Assembly: GCF_030734285.1 (NCBI RefSeq)
Contig: NZ_CP132294.1
Span: forward strand, 2,914,001-2,978,000
Reading direction: 5' to 3'
From: Natronococcus sp. AD-5
GTDB taxonomy: Archaea; Halobacteriota; Halobacteria; Halobacteriales; Natrialbaceae
DNA: 64,000 nt
Below are positions 32,747 to 41,490 of this stretch, piece after piece (positions within the stretch are counted from its first letter, which is position 1; every line of letters begins with the position of its first letter). The position numbers and the translations under genes were made by a program. Below the pieces are notes generated by a model. That model did not search any database and was not told where the DNA came from. It worked only from the letters and a program-made list of their open reading frames with translations.

Positions 32747-35028
32747 TCGGATTCGAGGTGGTCGGTGGTCTCAGTCGGCAATTCGTCGGCCGCGTCGGCG
32801 TGACGTTCGTCCGCGCTACCGCCGGGATCGATCCCGGCGGAGTCGTGATTCCCGTCGCCCGGCTTCGAACCGCCCGGATCGTCGGACCGCTCGTCGGCGT
32901 ACAAACACCGCGAACGAGCGTCTCCGACGGCTTCGAGGGCGGGATCGATCCTCGAACAGTCGTCTTCGGCGATCGGACAGCGAGGGTGGAACGCGCAGCC
33001 CGACGGCGGATCGGCGGGATCCGGCGGATCCGCCGCGAGCGCCGCCTCGAGTCGGTCCGCGCCGTCGAGGCCGGGAGCCGCATTCAACAACGTCCGCGTG
33101 TACGGATGCGTTGGACTCGAGAGCGTCGCGTGGGCCGGACCGGTTTCGACGAGCCGGCCGCAGTACATCACCGCGACACGGTCGGCGACGTGGCGAACGG
33201 CGTCGAGATCGTGCGAGACGTACAGGTACGCGAGTCCGAGTTCCTCCTGGAGCTCCGCGAGGAGGTTGAGCACCGTCGCCTGGATCGAGACGTCGAGTGC
33301 GGCCGTCGGTTCGTCCAACACGAGCACCGACGGCTCCAGCGCGAGCGCCCGGCCGATCGCGACCCGCTGGCGCTGGCCGCCCGAGAGCTGCCGCGGGTAA
33401 CGGTCGCCCGCGTCGGCGGGGAGTCCGACCTGCGAGAGTAGCTCAGCGACGCGGTCGGCGCGTCGCGACGCCAACCAGCCCGCCTCGACGAGCGGCTCCT
33501 CGATCGATTCGGCGACGGTCCGCTTCGGGTTCAGGCTCGCGCCCGGGTGCTGAAAGACGACGCCGATTTCGGCCAGCTGCTCGGCCGTCCGCGCATCGAC
33601 GCTCCCGACCCGCCGGCCGCGGAGGCGAACGGTTCCGTCGTCGGGGGCTTCGAGTCCCGCGATCAGTTCCGCGAGCGTCGATTTGCCGCAGCCGCTCTCG
33701 CCGACCAAGCCGACGGTCTCGCCGGGCCGAAGTTCGAGCGAGACGCCCCTGACGGCCGGGACCCGATCGTCAGCGCCGAGGAGGCGATCGAGCAGCGCGT
33801 CGGACGCCCGAAACGACTTCGTGACGTCCTCGAGTTCGACGATCGGCGGCTCTGCCGCGTCCGAATCCGCCGTCGCGTTCTCCGGGAGCGTCTCAGCTGC
33901 GGACGCGAGCGCGAACGCGTCCGTCCCGCCGTCGACGGCGAGCGCGGACGGCGTGGTCGGCCGCTCGCTCCGCCCGCCGGTTCGCTCGTCGCGCATCGTC
34001 TCGATCGACGCCTCGCGGGCCTCCCGCACGCTACACCGCACCGCGCGGTCCGCGCCGACCGAGACGGCCGGCGGATCACTCTTCCGGCAGTCGTCGGCCG
34101 CGAACGGGCACCGATCGGCGAACGCACACCCCGCCGGCGGCGCGGAGCCGTCCGGAGGCGTCCCCGGGACGGTCGGGAGCCTCGACTGTGGATCGGCGCG
34201 TCGCGGGAGACAGCCGAGCAGGGCTTTCGTGTAGGGGTGGGCGGGATCCGAGCGAAGTTTCGCCGTCGGCCCCCGCTCGACGACGACGCCGTCGTACATG
34301 ACGACGATTCGATCGCACAGCGACGAGACGACGCCGAAATCGTGACTGATCACCAGCATCCCCATCCCGCGCTTCTCGTTGAGATCGGCCAATCGCTCGA
34401 GGATCGCCGTCCGGGTGGTCGCATCGAGGGCCGTCGTCGGCTCGTCGGCGATCAACAGCGACGGCCGGCGGGCGAGCGCGATCGCGAGCATCGCCCGCTG
34501 GCGCATGCCGCCGCTGAACTGGTGCGGATAGGCGTCGATCCGCTCGGCCGGACGGGGAATGCCGACGTCGTCCATGAGGTCCAGCACGTCCGACCGGCGC
34601 TTCGACGACCGGACCCGCGAACTCGCGCCGAGCGCGAGCTCCCTGAAAAACGGTTGCTTATCCGGGTCGCGGTGGATCCGCAGCGCCTCGGCGATCTGCT
34701 CGCCGATCGGATACACCGGGTTCAGCGACGTCGACGGATCCTGAAAGACCACCGCGAGCTCCCGGCCCCGGAGCCGCCGGAGCGTCCGGTCGTCGGCCGC
34801 CGTCAGGTCCCGATCGCCGTACCGGATGCTGCCCTCGACGATCTCGCCCGGCGGCTCGAGGCGGACGATCGATCGCGCGGTGACGGACTTCCCGCAGCCG
34901 CTCTCGCCGACCAGGCCGACGACTTCGCCGGGCGCGATCTCGAAGGACGCCCCGTTGACCGCGTGGATCGTCTCAGATCCGGCGTCGAATCGGACGTGAA
35001 GATCGTCGATTTCGAGCGCGTCGCTCAT
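32743..35028 (-). CDS. Fused peptide/nickel ABC transporter ATPase (DppD-DppF type)
   Basis: A 761-aa protein with two complete ATPase units. Unit 1: Walker A GESGCGKS (41-48), Q-loop FQDPSTSLNP, signature FSGGMRQR, Walker B LLIADEPTTALDA, and C-terminal CAFADRCPFAADDC. Unit 2: Walker A near 442-449, QHPGASLNP, signature LSGGQRQR, LVLDEPTAALDV, and CAFHPRCPIAEDDC. A low-complexity linker (~325-385) joins them. The Cys clusters at each oligopeptide C-terminal domain could bind an iron-sulfur cluster, as described for a bacterial DppD. It energises the permease pair from the cytoplasm. ATGA overlaps join it to both neighbours. Confidence 0.92.
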   Translation of the reverse strand: MSDALEIDDLHVRFDAGSETIHAVNGASFEIAPGEVVGLVGESGCGKSVTARSIVRLEPPGEIVEGSIRYGDRDLTAADDRTLRRLRGRELAVVFQDPSTSLNPVYPIGEQIAEALRIHRDPDKQPFFRELALGASSRVRSSKRRSDVLDLMDDVGIPRPAERIDAYPHQFSGGMRQRAMLAIALARRPSLLIADEPTTALDATTRTAILERLADLNEKRGMGMLVISHDFGVVSSLCDRIVVMYDGVVVERGPTAKLRSDPAHPYTKALLGCLPRRADPQSRLPTVPGTPPDGSAPPAGCAFADRCPFAADDCRKSDPPAVSVGADRAVRCSVREAREASIETMRDERTGGRSERPTTPSALAVDGGTDAFALASAAETLPENATADSDAAEPPIVELEDVTKSFRASDALLDRLLGADDRVPAVRGVSLELRPGETVGLVGESGCGKSTLAELIAGLEAPDDGTVRLRGRRVGSVDARTAEQLAEIGVVFQHPGASLNPKRTVAESIEEPLVEAGWLASRRADRVAELLSQVGLPADAGDRYPRQLSGGQRQRVAIGRALALEPSVLVLDEPTAALDVSIQATVLNLLAELQEELGLAYLYVSHDLDAVRHVADRVAVMYCGRLVETGPAHATLSSPTHPYTRTLLNAAPGLDGADRLEAALAADPPDPADPPSGCAFHPRCPIAEDDCSRIDPALEAVGDARSRCLYADERSDDPGGSKPGDGNHDSAGIDPGGSADERHADAADELPTETTDHLESE

Positions 35029-35948
35029 ATTCGCCTCCGCGATCGGTCGTCGAAGTGCTCGGAATCGAGGGCGTCCCGTAACCCGTCGCCGAGCAGGTTG
35101 AAGCTGACGACGGTCAGCATGATCGCGACGCCGGGTGCGGTGACGATCCACGGCGCCGAGCGCAGGTAGTTCCGACCGTCGGCGATCATCGTCCCCCACT
35201 CCGGCGTCGGCGGTTGCGCGCCCAGCCCGAGGTAGGAGAGCCCCGCGGCCGCGAGCACGACGGTTCCGACGTTGAGCGTCGCGAGAACCAGCACCGGGCT
35301 CGCCACGTGCGGCAGCAGGTGTCGGCGGACGAGCCGGTGCCACGGCGTCCCGTAGAGCTTCGCCGACCGGACGAACGGACGCTCCCTGACGGCGAGGACG
35401 CTCCCCCTGACCACCCGAGCGTACGACGCCCAGCCGACGAGCGAGAGGGCGATCACGACGTTTCGCACGCTCGGCCCGAGGACGCCGGCGACCACGAGCG
35501 CGAGTACGAGCGCGGGAAACGCGAGCTGGATGTCGACGAGGCGCATCAAGACGGTGTCGACGAGTCGTCCGCCCGTCGCCGCGAGCAGGCCGACCGTCGT
35601 TCCGATCACGAGGCGAACGGTCGTGGCCGCGACCGCCAGCGCGAGCGAGACCCGAGCGCCGTACGCGAGCCGGGTTGCGACGTCGCGTCCGAGCGCGTCG
35701 GTACCCAGCGGATGGGCGAACGACGGGCCCTGGAGGCGCGCCTCGAGCGCCTGCGCGGTCGGATCGTACGGCGACGCCGTCGGGCCGACGAGCGCGGCGA
35801 GGACGAGCAGCCCGGCGATTCCGCCTCCGATCCGGATCGCAGCGTTCGTTCGGAGAGCGAACCGCCGGCGGACGAATCGCCGACCGCGCTCGAAGAGTGC
35901 GGTCGGAGGCGGCGTCGCGGGAGCCGATCGAGGGCCGGAGTCGCTCAC
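35025..35948 (-). CDS. ABC permease, DppC/NikC type
   Basis: A 307-aa inner-membrane permease. After a basic cytoplasmic start it has an N-terminal TM (RIGGGIAGLLVLAALVGPTASPYDPT), the DppC marker HPLGTDALGRDVATRLAYGARVSL, and five more TM segments. The EAA-like loop is VRERPFVRSAKLYGTPWHRLVRRHLLPHVASPVLV. It forms the heteromeric channel with the next permease. Overlaps of 4 bp on both sides show a tight operon. Confidence 0.92.
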   Translation of the reverse strand: MSDSGPRSAPATPPPTALFERGRRFVRRRFALRTNAAIRIGGGIAGLLVLAALVGPTASPYDPTAQALEARLQGPSFAHPLGTDALGRDVATRLAYGARVSLALAVAATTVRLVIGTTVGLLAATGGRLVDTVLMRLVDIQLAFPALVLALVVAGVLGPSVRNVVIALSLVGWASYARVVRGSVLAVRERPFVRSAKLYGTPWHRLVRRHLLPHVASPVLVLATLNVGTVVLAAAGLSYLGLGAQPPTPEWGTMIADGRNYLRSAPWIVTAPGVAIMLTVVSFNLLGDGLRDALDSEHFDDRSRRRI

Positions 35949-36886
35949 GCTCGATCACCTCGTTCGACGCGGGGATCGAGTGCGACGTACGCGAGATCGA
36001 CCAGCTGGTTGGTCGCGACGAACGCGACGGCCGTCACCAAAACGACGCCCTGAACGACCGGGTAGTCGCGGGCGAACACGGCGTCGACGAGCAGCGTGCC
36101 GAGCCCCGGCCGCTGGAAGACGGCCTCGACGACGACGGCTCCGTTTAGGACGAATCCGAACTGGAGACCGACGATCGTCACGACCGGGATAAGGGCGTTT
36201 CGGAGGGCATGCTTGTACACGACGAGCCGTTCGCGGACCCCTTTCGATCGCGCGGTTTCGACGTACTCCGCTCCGAGGACCTCGAGCATCGACGCTCGGA
36301 CGAGACGAGTGACGACCGCGGCCATCCCGGTTCCGAGCGTGATCGCGGGTAACACGAGCTGGTCGAGGGTTCCAGCTCCGCCGACGGGCGTCAGTCCGAG
36401 CCGCAGCGAACAGACGAGGATCAGCAGGTACCCGAGCCAGAAGTTCGGCATCGAGACGCCGAACAGGGCGACGAGCTGGCTGGTCCGGTCGATCCAAGTA
36501 CCGCGGTGGACGGCGCTTATCACGCCCGTCGGAACCGCGAGCAGCAGCGAGACCGCGGTCGCCGCCAGCGCCAGTTCGATCGTGTTCGGCAGGTGTGCGA
36601 GCACCAGCGAGGTCACGGGTTCGGACTGGTAGTACGAGGTTCCGAGGTCCCCCCGAATCGCGTCGGCGAGCCACGAAACGTACTGGACGACGAAGGGATC
36701 GTCGAGCCCGTGCTTGGCTCGAAACGCCGCGACCTCCGACGCCGACGGCGGACTCTGCCGTTGCTCTCTGAGGATCGTGTACGCCGGATCGCCGGGCGTG
36801 AGAAAGACGAACCCGTACGTGATCAGCGAGACGCCGACCAGCACAGCGGACAGCGATCCGAGTCGTGCGGTGAGGGCGCGCAGCAT
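35945..36886 (-). CDS. ABC permease, DppB/NikB type
   Basis: A 313-aa permease starting MLRALTARLGSLSAVLVGVSLITYGFVFLTPGDPAY, the DppB/NikB opening. Six TM segments are visible. GDLGTSYYQSEPVTSLVLAHLPNTIELAL and the EAA loop ETARSKGVRERLVVYKHALRNALIPVVTIVGLQFGFVLNGAVVVEAVF are diagnostic. It is the first gene of the operon (permease, permease, ATPase, binding protein). A ~370-nt gap separates it from the operator-like palindrome at 37255. Confidence 0.92.
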   Translation of the reverse strand: MLRALTARLGSLSAVLVGVSLITYGFVFLTPGDPAYTILREQRQSPPSASEVAAFRAKHGLDDPFVVQYVSWLADAIRGDLGTSYYQSEPVTSLVLAHLPNTIELALAATAVSLLLAVPTGVISAVHRGTWIDRTSQLVALFGVSMPNFWLGYLLILVCSLRLGLTPVGGAGTLDQLVLPAITLGTGMAAVVTRLVRASMLEVLGAEYVETARSKGVRERLVVYKHALRNALIPVVTIVGLQFGFVLNGAVVVEAVFQRPGLGTLLVDAVFARDYPVVQGVVLVTAVAFVATNQLVDLAYVALDPRVERGDRA

Positions 36887-37254
36887 CTCGGTATCAGGAG
36901 CGGGCAGACGGTCGCGCTCGGACGGCTCCGTCCGAGCGACGCTTTCGAGCGGTGCGCCGGAGTTCGCGCGGCGCCCGGCCGTCGCGGTAGTCGACGCGAC
37001 GTCGGATCGGCCGCTGACGCGTCCCGCCGACGTCGGACACCTCGCGGGAGGGACCGTCGATCATCGTTCGTCCGCCATCACGTTGTTCAGGCATGCAAGT
37101 ATGGTTGATGTAGTGAAATCCTGATTGTTAAGATTAGGTTCGTGGCAGTCGACCACCCGATACGAGATCCGGACTGCGCCGCTGTCGTCGCCCGTCGCTT
37201 TCACCTCGCCGACGGCACCGGGGAACTCGAGCGCAGCGTCGTTCTCCGATCGCA

Positions 37255-37300
37255 GTGTTAGTAACACTATAGACTAGATCAATAACACTAAATAAAATTT
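37255..37300 (-). promoter_or_regulatory. Operator-like palindrome at the ABC-operon promoter
   Basis: GTGTTAGTAACAC (37255-37267) is a perfect 13-bp palindrome, and a further TAACAC half-site lies at 37283-37288. The A/T-rich run 37290-37300 reads tttatttt on the minus strand and could be the TATA element, placing the palindrome at the start point of leftward transcription. That is a classic repressor position. A metal-responsive regulator such as NikR or a DtxR-type protein is a guess from the transporter type. The interval 36887-37254 shows no convincing gene and would be a long leader. Confidence 0.45.
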
Positions 37301-37445
37301 CTATCGATTTTAATATTGCTCGTGCCGAGTGCAGCTCCTGCCGTCGTAGATTGCGCGTTCCCGGCGCGGGGTCGCGACCGCGTCGTCCGCAAGGTGAGTC
37401 GGTGGTGACGGAACGGACGCCCCGATATTAATTGTAATAAAAACC

Positions 37446-37460
37446 CATATGCATATATTA
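37446..37460 (+). promoter_or_regulatory. TATA element of the rightward methyltransferase
   Basis: catatgcatatatta is a strongly A/T-rich element about 70 nt upstream of the small ORF at 37518. It lies within the divergent control region 37268-37500 shared with the ABC operon. Confidence 0.45.
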
Positions 37461-37517
37461 CCGATTCGCGAAACTGCTTATCTGCGTCGCGGAAAGGGAG
37501 CACTACTCGACAAGACC

Positions 37518-37634
37518 ATGCGATCTGAACGCCGAAAATCGACGAGCGAACGGGACGAGTCCACGCGTCCGAGTGCGGCGCTCGCTCGGCACCGCGCGCG
37601 GCACGCGGAGCGGGCTCGAGGTGACCTGGCGTGA
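37518..37634 (+). CDS. Possible small basic upstream protein, 38 aa
   Basis: An ATG-started frame (MRSERRKSTSERDESTRPSA...) that ends in a GTGA overlap with the methyltransferase GTG start. The overlap suggests translational coupling. However, the Arg-rich content is unlike most haloarchaeal proteins and like non-coding frames here, so this is uncertain. Confidence 0.3.
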   Translation: MRSERRKSTSERDESTRPSAALARHRARHAERARGDLA

Positions 37635-38311
37635 CACGACCCGAACAAACCGACGAGGACGTCAAAGAACACGTCCGGGCGTACTGGGACGAGCGCGCCG
37701 AGACGTTCGACGACGATAGCCAGCACGGTATTCGGAGCGAGGAGCAACGAGAGGCGTGGCTGTCGGTGCTTCGAACGTGGACGGGCGAACCCCCACGGCG
37801 GGCTCTCGACCTCGGCTGCGGGACGGGGGTCGTCTCGCTGCTGCTGGCGGAGACCGGTCACGACGTTACGGGGGTCGACTTCTCGGCCGAAATGCTCGAA
37901 CGGGCGCGGGAGAAAATTCGACGGACGGAGCATTCGATCGACTTCCACGCCGGGGATGCGGAGGCGTTAGCGCGGCCCGATAACGCGTACGACCTGGTGA
38001 CGGCGCGCCACCTCATCTGGACGCTGCCGACCCCGTCGAAAGCGATTCGAGAGTGGCAACGGATCGTCCGTCCCGGCGGTCGCATCGTTCTCATCGAGGG
38101 ACGCTGGGATTTCCCGGAGCCGTTCGACGGATACGAGGAGATTCACGACGATCTGCCGCTCTACGACGGCCGACCGCCCGAGGAACTGGCGGAGTTCCTC
38201 GCGGAACGAGGACTCGAAGACGTCGAGTACGAACCCCTGATGGATTCCGCGCTCTGGGGGCAGCGGCCGAACTACGAGCAGTACATCATGAGCGGCAACG
38301 TGACGCGGTGA
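37631..38311 (+). CDS. SAM-dependent methyltransferase beside the peptide/nickel ABC operon
   Basis: A 226-aa class I methyltransferase starting at GTG (MTRPEQTDEDVKEHVRAYWDERAETFDDDSQHGIRSEEQREAWLSVLRTW). Motif I is ALDLGCGTGVVSLLL (~57-71), the strand-2 acid is GVDFSAEML, and the post-motif is LIWTLPTPSKAIREWQRIVRPGGRIVLIEGRWDF. UbiE-like methyltransferases are often found with nickel/peptide ABC genes, and a role in making or modifying the transported chelate has been suggested from such context; here it is inference. It is divergent from that operon. A truncated second copy lies at the other end of the operon. Confidence 0.85.
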   Translation: MTRPEQTDEDVKEHVRAYWDERAETFDDDSQHGIRSEEQREAWLSVLRTWTGEPPRRALDLGCGTGVVSLLLAETGHDVTGVDFSAEMLERAREKIRRTEHSIDFHAGDAEALARPDNAYDLVTARHLIWTLPTPSKAIREWQRIVRPGGRIVLIEGRWDFPEPFDGYEEIHDDLPLYDGRPPEELAEFLAERGLEDVEYEPLMDSALWGQRPNYEQYIMSGNVTR

Positions 38312-38703
38312 TCCCGGTACGGAAACTCGGGTCGCCCGTGCGGTCGTGCGCTAGCCACTACCGGCGTTCTCGAGCGGAAACGAGGGCCGTAGTAACCGGC
38401 TGAACGGGTAGCGAAACCGCAGCACGTGACCGTTCGGCGGACGGATGGACTCACCCGCGGTAGAAGGGCGACGTCGATACCGTCTCGGGGTGAGGGGACG
38501 AACCGCCTCGGTGAGCGCCCGGCGGGCGGTAATATCACGTAAACCCCAGCGTCCGTGCTGCTCCCCCGTGCCGAAGCCGGCAGGCTTCAGCGCCCGGTTT
38601 TCTCGTGATAATTCCGGACTACCGGCGTCCGACGTCGCGATCGACTGGGATACTTTCGCAACTACCATATACGCGTTGCTGCAAACGTTCGCCTGCTTAG
38701 AGT
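38312..38703 (+). promoter_or_regulatory. Gene-free spacer with the atp operon promoter
   Basis: This 392-bp spacer has no convincing gene. GAAGCC-GGCA-GGCTTC (38573-38588) is a perfect 6-bp stem, followed a few bases on by cggttttct, and could be a terminator or an IS remnant. The TATA-like catatac at 38666-38672 lies 32-38 nt before the atpH ATG, predicting a very short leader for the atp operon. Confidence 0.5.
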
Positions 38704-39036
38704 ATGCCGAGGCCACAGGTTCTCGAACGAATACAGTCGGCCGAGGAAGAGGCCGACGAGATCGTCGCACTGGCAGAGAACGACCGCGACGAGCGAATAG
38801 CCGAGGCCCGGGAGCGTGCCGAGGAGATTCGCACGGAAGCGGAACAAGAGGCGCGAGACCTCGAGGAGCGCCGCCTCGAGGAGGCGCGCGAGGAGATCGA
38901 CGAGGAGTGTGAGCGCGTCCTTCGCGAGGGCGAACAGGAGCGCGAGGCGCTCGCCGCGCGTGCCCAAGACCGGGTCGACGAAGTGACCGACTACGTCGTC
39001 GAACTGTTCCAGGAGGACGTCCATGCTCAGACCTGA
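38704..39036 (+). CDS. atpH: A-type ATP synthase subunit H
   Basis: A 110-aa, nearly all-helical protein (MPRPQVLERIQSAEEEADEIVALAENDRDERIAEARERAEEI...). Its Glu/Arg/Ala heptads form the right-handed coiled coil of the peripheral stalk, where H pairs with subunit E to hold the A1 head against the membrane part. It is the first gene of atpHIKECFAB and overlaps atpI by 14 bp. Confidence 0.9.
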   Translation: MPRPQVLERIQSAEEEADEIVALAENDRDERIAEARERAEEIRTEAEQEARDLEERRLEEAREEIDEECERVLREGEQEREALAARAQDRVDEVTDYVVELFQEDVHAQT

Positions 39037-41221
39037 GCGGATGAGCAAGGTTTCGGTGACCGGCTCCAAGGGCGTGATGCCCGCGGTCATCGAAACGATC
39101 CACGAACTGAACCTGGTCCACCTCTCGGACTACGACGGCTCCTGGCAGGGATTCGACAACGGAAACCCGATCGAGGGGGCCGAAAACGCCTCCGAGAAGC
39201 TGGTGACCGTCCGAGCGCTCGAGAGCGCCCTGGAGCTGTCCGAGGAGGACACCGCTCCGGGGACGATCGACGACGACTGGGAGCAGCGACTCGAGCGGAT
39301 TCGGACGCGGATCAACGAGCTCGACGACCGACGCAGCGAGGTCCGCGACGACCTGCGCCGGGTCGACGAGCGCATCGACCGGGTCGCCCCCTTCGCGGAG
39401 CTGGGGATCGACCTCGACCTGCTGTCGGGCTACGAGTCGGTCGACGTGCTCGTCGGCGAAGGCTCCGTCGAGGACGTCGAAGCGGCGCTCGAGGCCGACG
39501 ACGACGTCCGGGCCTTCGAGACGTTTACCGGCGGTGACGTCGTCGCCGTCGTCGCCGCGCCGACCGAAGACGCGGGCGAAGAAAACGTCGTTGACGACGC
39601 GCTCGTCGGCGTCGAGTTCGCTCGTCATCCGGTCCCCGAGACCGAACAGGGTCCCGACGCCTACGTCGCCGAACTCGAGGAGCGGAAACGCGAACTCGAA
39701 TCGGAACTCGACGAGATCGACGCGGAACTCGAGGGGATCAGGGACAACGAGGGCTCGTTCCTGCTGCGCGTCGAGGAGGAGCTGAGCATCGAGGTCCAGC
39801 GCGCGGAAGCACCGCTGCAGTTCGCGACCAGCGGTCGGGCCTTCATCGCCGAGGGCTGGATTCCGGCGGGCGAGTACGAGCGCTTGGTCGACGGACTGCG
39901 CGGTGCCGTCGGTGACAGCGTCGAAATCGAGCAACTCGAGGTCGCCGACTACGAGGAGCACGAACACGGCGCGGAAGCGCACACCGGCAGCGGCGGGAAC
40001 GGCGACGGCGACGAGCCCGGCGCCGAGACCGACGAGGCCGAACAGCCGGCACAGCCGAAAGCAACGGACGGCGGACACACCACCGGACGCGGCAGCGGCG
40101 CCGTGACGATGGACGACCAGCCGCCGGTCATCCTCAACAACATCACGCCGGCGAAGCCGTTCGAGCTGCTGGTCAAGATGGTGGGCCAGCCCAAGTACAG
40201 CGAGCTCGATCCGACGGTTCTGGTCTTCCTGACATACCCGTTCGCGTTCGGGTACATGATCGGGGACATCGGCTACGGGCTCATCTACATGCTGATGGGG
40301 TTCGGTGCCTGGAAGGTGTTCGACTCGGACGCCGGCAAGGCCCTCGGTACGATCGGGATCTGGGCCGGCGCGTTCACGATGATCTTCGGCTGGCTGTACG
40401 ACGAGATGTTCGGCATCCACATGGAGTACTTCGTGCCTGAAGGGATCCACCACGTGATGTCCACGTTCCTCTTTGCGAACACGCTCGATAAGGGTCTCCA
40501 GGCCACCGACTGGGCGCTACTGTGGATCGTCTTTAGCCTCGTCTTCGGGTTGATCCACCTCAACATAGGGCTGATCCTGGGCTTCGTCAACGAGCTCAGC
40601 CACGGGGTCGAGGCCGCCGTCACCGAGCGGCTGTCGTGGATCTTCGCGATGAACGGTCTGTTCGTCTGGATCTTCAGCGACCATCTGGTCACCCAGAAGC
40701 CGGAGTTCGTCGCCAATTACGCCGTCTTCCCCGAAGCCGCCGGCCTCGCCGCGCTCGCGATCCTGGGCGTCGGCGTCGTGCTCGTCGGCATCGGTGAGGG
40801 AATCGCCGGCGTCTTCGAGGTGCCGGCCTGGGCGTTCGGCCACGTCCTCTCGTACCTGCGGATGGTCGCCGTCCTGCTCGCGAAGGCCGGCATGGCGTTC
40901 GCGGTGAATCTGCTGGTGTTCGGCGGCTACAGCGACCACGGTTACACCGCGTTCAACCTTCCGACGTACGACGTCTCCGGCTACGAACAGGAGTTCGTCG
41001 GGCTCCTCTGGATGGACCCCGCCTGGATCGGGATTCCGCTCGCGATCCTGGTGTTCGTCTTCGGGCACATCCTGGTGCTCCTGCTCGGCATCACCGCCGC
41101 GGGCATCCAGATGCTCCGCCTCGAGTACGTGGAGTTCTTCCAGAAGTTCTACGAGGGCGGCGGCGAGGAGTACGAGCCGTTCGGTCACGAAGAGCGGTCG
41201 GCACAGCCGCAGGCTGACTGA
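39023..41221 (+). CDS. atpI: A-type ATP synthase subunit I (a-type membrane subunit)
   Basis: A 732-aa protein. The soluble N-terminal half (~1-380) contains coiled coils and contacts the peripheral stalks, with a haloarchaeal low-complexity insert (GSGGNGDGDEPGAETDEAEQPAQPKATDGG). The C-terminal half has about seven to eight TM helices beginning at LVFLTYPFAFGYMIGDIGYGLIYML. It carries the ion half-channels and the conserved Arg of the stator (likely in AFGHVLSYLRMVAVLL). The C-terminus RLEYVEFFQKFYEGGGEEYEPFGHE is the family ending, of which a decayed copy follows the gene. Confidence 0.95.
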   Translation: MLRPERMSKVSVTGSKGVMPAVIETIHELNLVHLSDYDGSWQGFDNGNPIEGAENASEKLVTVRALESALELSEEDTAPGTIDDDWEQRLERIRTRINELDDRRSEVRDDLRRVDERIDRVAPFAELGIDLDLLSGYESVDVLVGEGSVEDVEAALEADDDVRAFETFTGGDVVAVVAAPTEDAGEENVVDDALVGVEFARHPVPETEQGPDAYVAELEERKRELESELDEIDAELEGIRDNEGSFLLRVEEELSIEVQRAEAPLQFATSGRAFIAEGWIPAGEYERLVDGLRGAVGDSVEIEQLEVADYEEHEHGAEAHTGSGGNGDGDEPGAETDEAEQPAQPKATDGGHTTGRGSGAVTMDDQPPVILNNITPAKPFELLVKMVGQPKYSELDPTVLVFLTYPFAFGYMIGDIGYGLIYMLMGFGAWKVFDSDAGKALGTIGIWAGAFTMIFGWLYDEMFGIHMEYFVPEGIHHVMSTFLFANTLDKGLQATDWALLWIVFSLVFGLIHLNIGLILGFVNELSHGVEAAVTERLSWIFAMNGLFVWIFSDHLVTQKPEFVANYAVFPEAAGLAALAILGVGVVLVGIGEGIAGVFEVPAWAFGHVLSYLRMVAVLLAKAGMAFAVNLLVFGGYSDHGYTAFNLPTYDVSGYEQEFVGLLWMDPAWIGIPLAILVFVFGHILVLLLGITAAGIQMLRLEYVEFFQKFYEGGGEEYEPFGHEERSAQPQAD

Positions 41222-41392
41222 GGAGCGACGGTCTCCGATTCGCGTTCTCTTCTCGGGCCGGTCGTCGTGCGACCGATCGCTCGCTGCCGAGACGTTCCCA
41301 GCGCGGGCTGGATCACTAACGGCGTTGCGAGGCGGTACGGAAACGGTGAGTTACCACCTGTCACAGCGTACCAAACTCCACGAAAACCGTTG

Positions 41393-41482
41393 ATCCAGTT
41401 TAGCTATGTCGGATTTTTTCGAGAGTTTTATGAGGAGGGCAGAGCCAGATACGGCTGTTCGGAGCAATCGAACTCACAGTGA
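41393..41482 (+). pseudogene. Degenerate copy of the atpI 3' end
   Basis: In the 269-bp gap between atpI and atpK the frame reads IQFSYVGFFREFYEEGRARYGCSE..., close to the atpI C-terminus YVEFFQKFYEGGGEEYEPFG. Its DNA is clearly A/T-richer (ggattttttcgagagttttatgagg-like) than the genes around it, so it has lost or never had the local codon bias. It stops 8 bp before atpK. A chance match is unlikely given the FF-x2-FYE spacing, but the alignment is short. Confidence 0.5.
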
Positions 41483-41490
41483 GTATTACC

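Noticed and set aside
34318-35958. N-terminal extension of the fused ATPase to 1,071 aa
   Set aside because: The extension is Arg/Pro-rich and overlaps the DppC-type permease gene; the true ATG (35028) overlaps that gene's stop by 4 bp and gives the standard ATPase opening.
36894-37094. 66-aa ORF ending 8 bp before the DppB-type permease gene
   Set aside because: The position is tempting, but the protein is strongly Arg-rich and basic, unlike haloarchaeal proteins and like the non-coding frames of this window.
37061-37267. 68-aa minus-strand ORF starting in the operator palindrome
   Set aside because: Its GTG start would lie within the palindrome near the expected transcript start. It has no ribosome-binding site and no recognisable fold.
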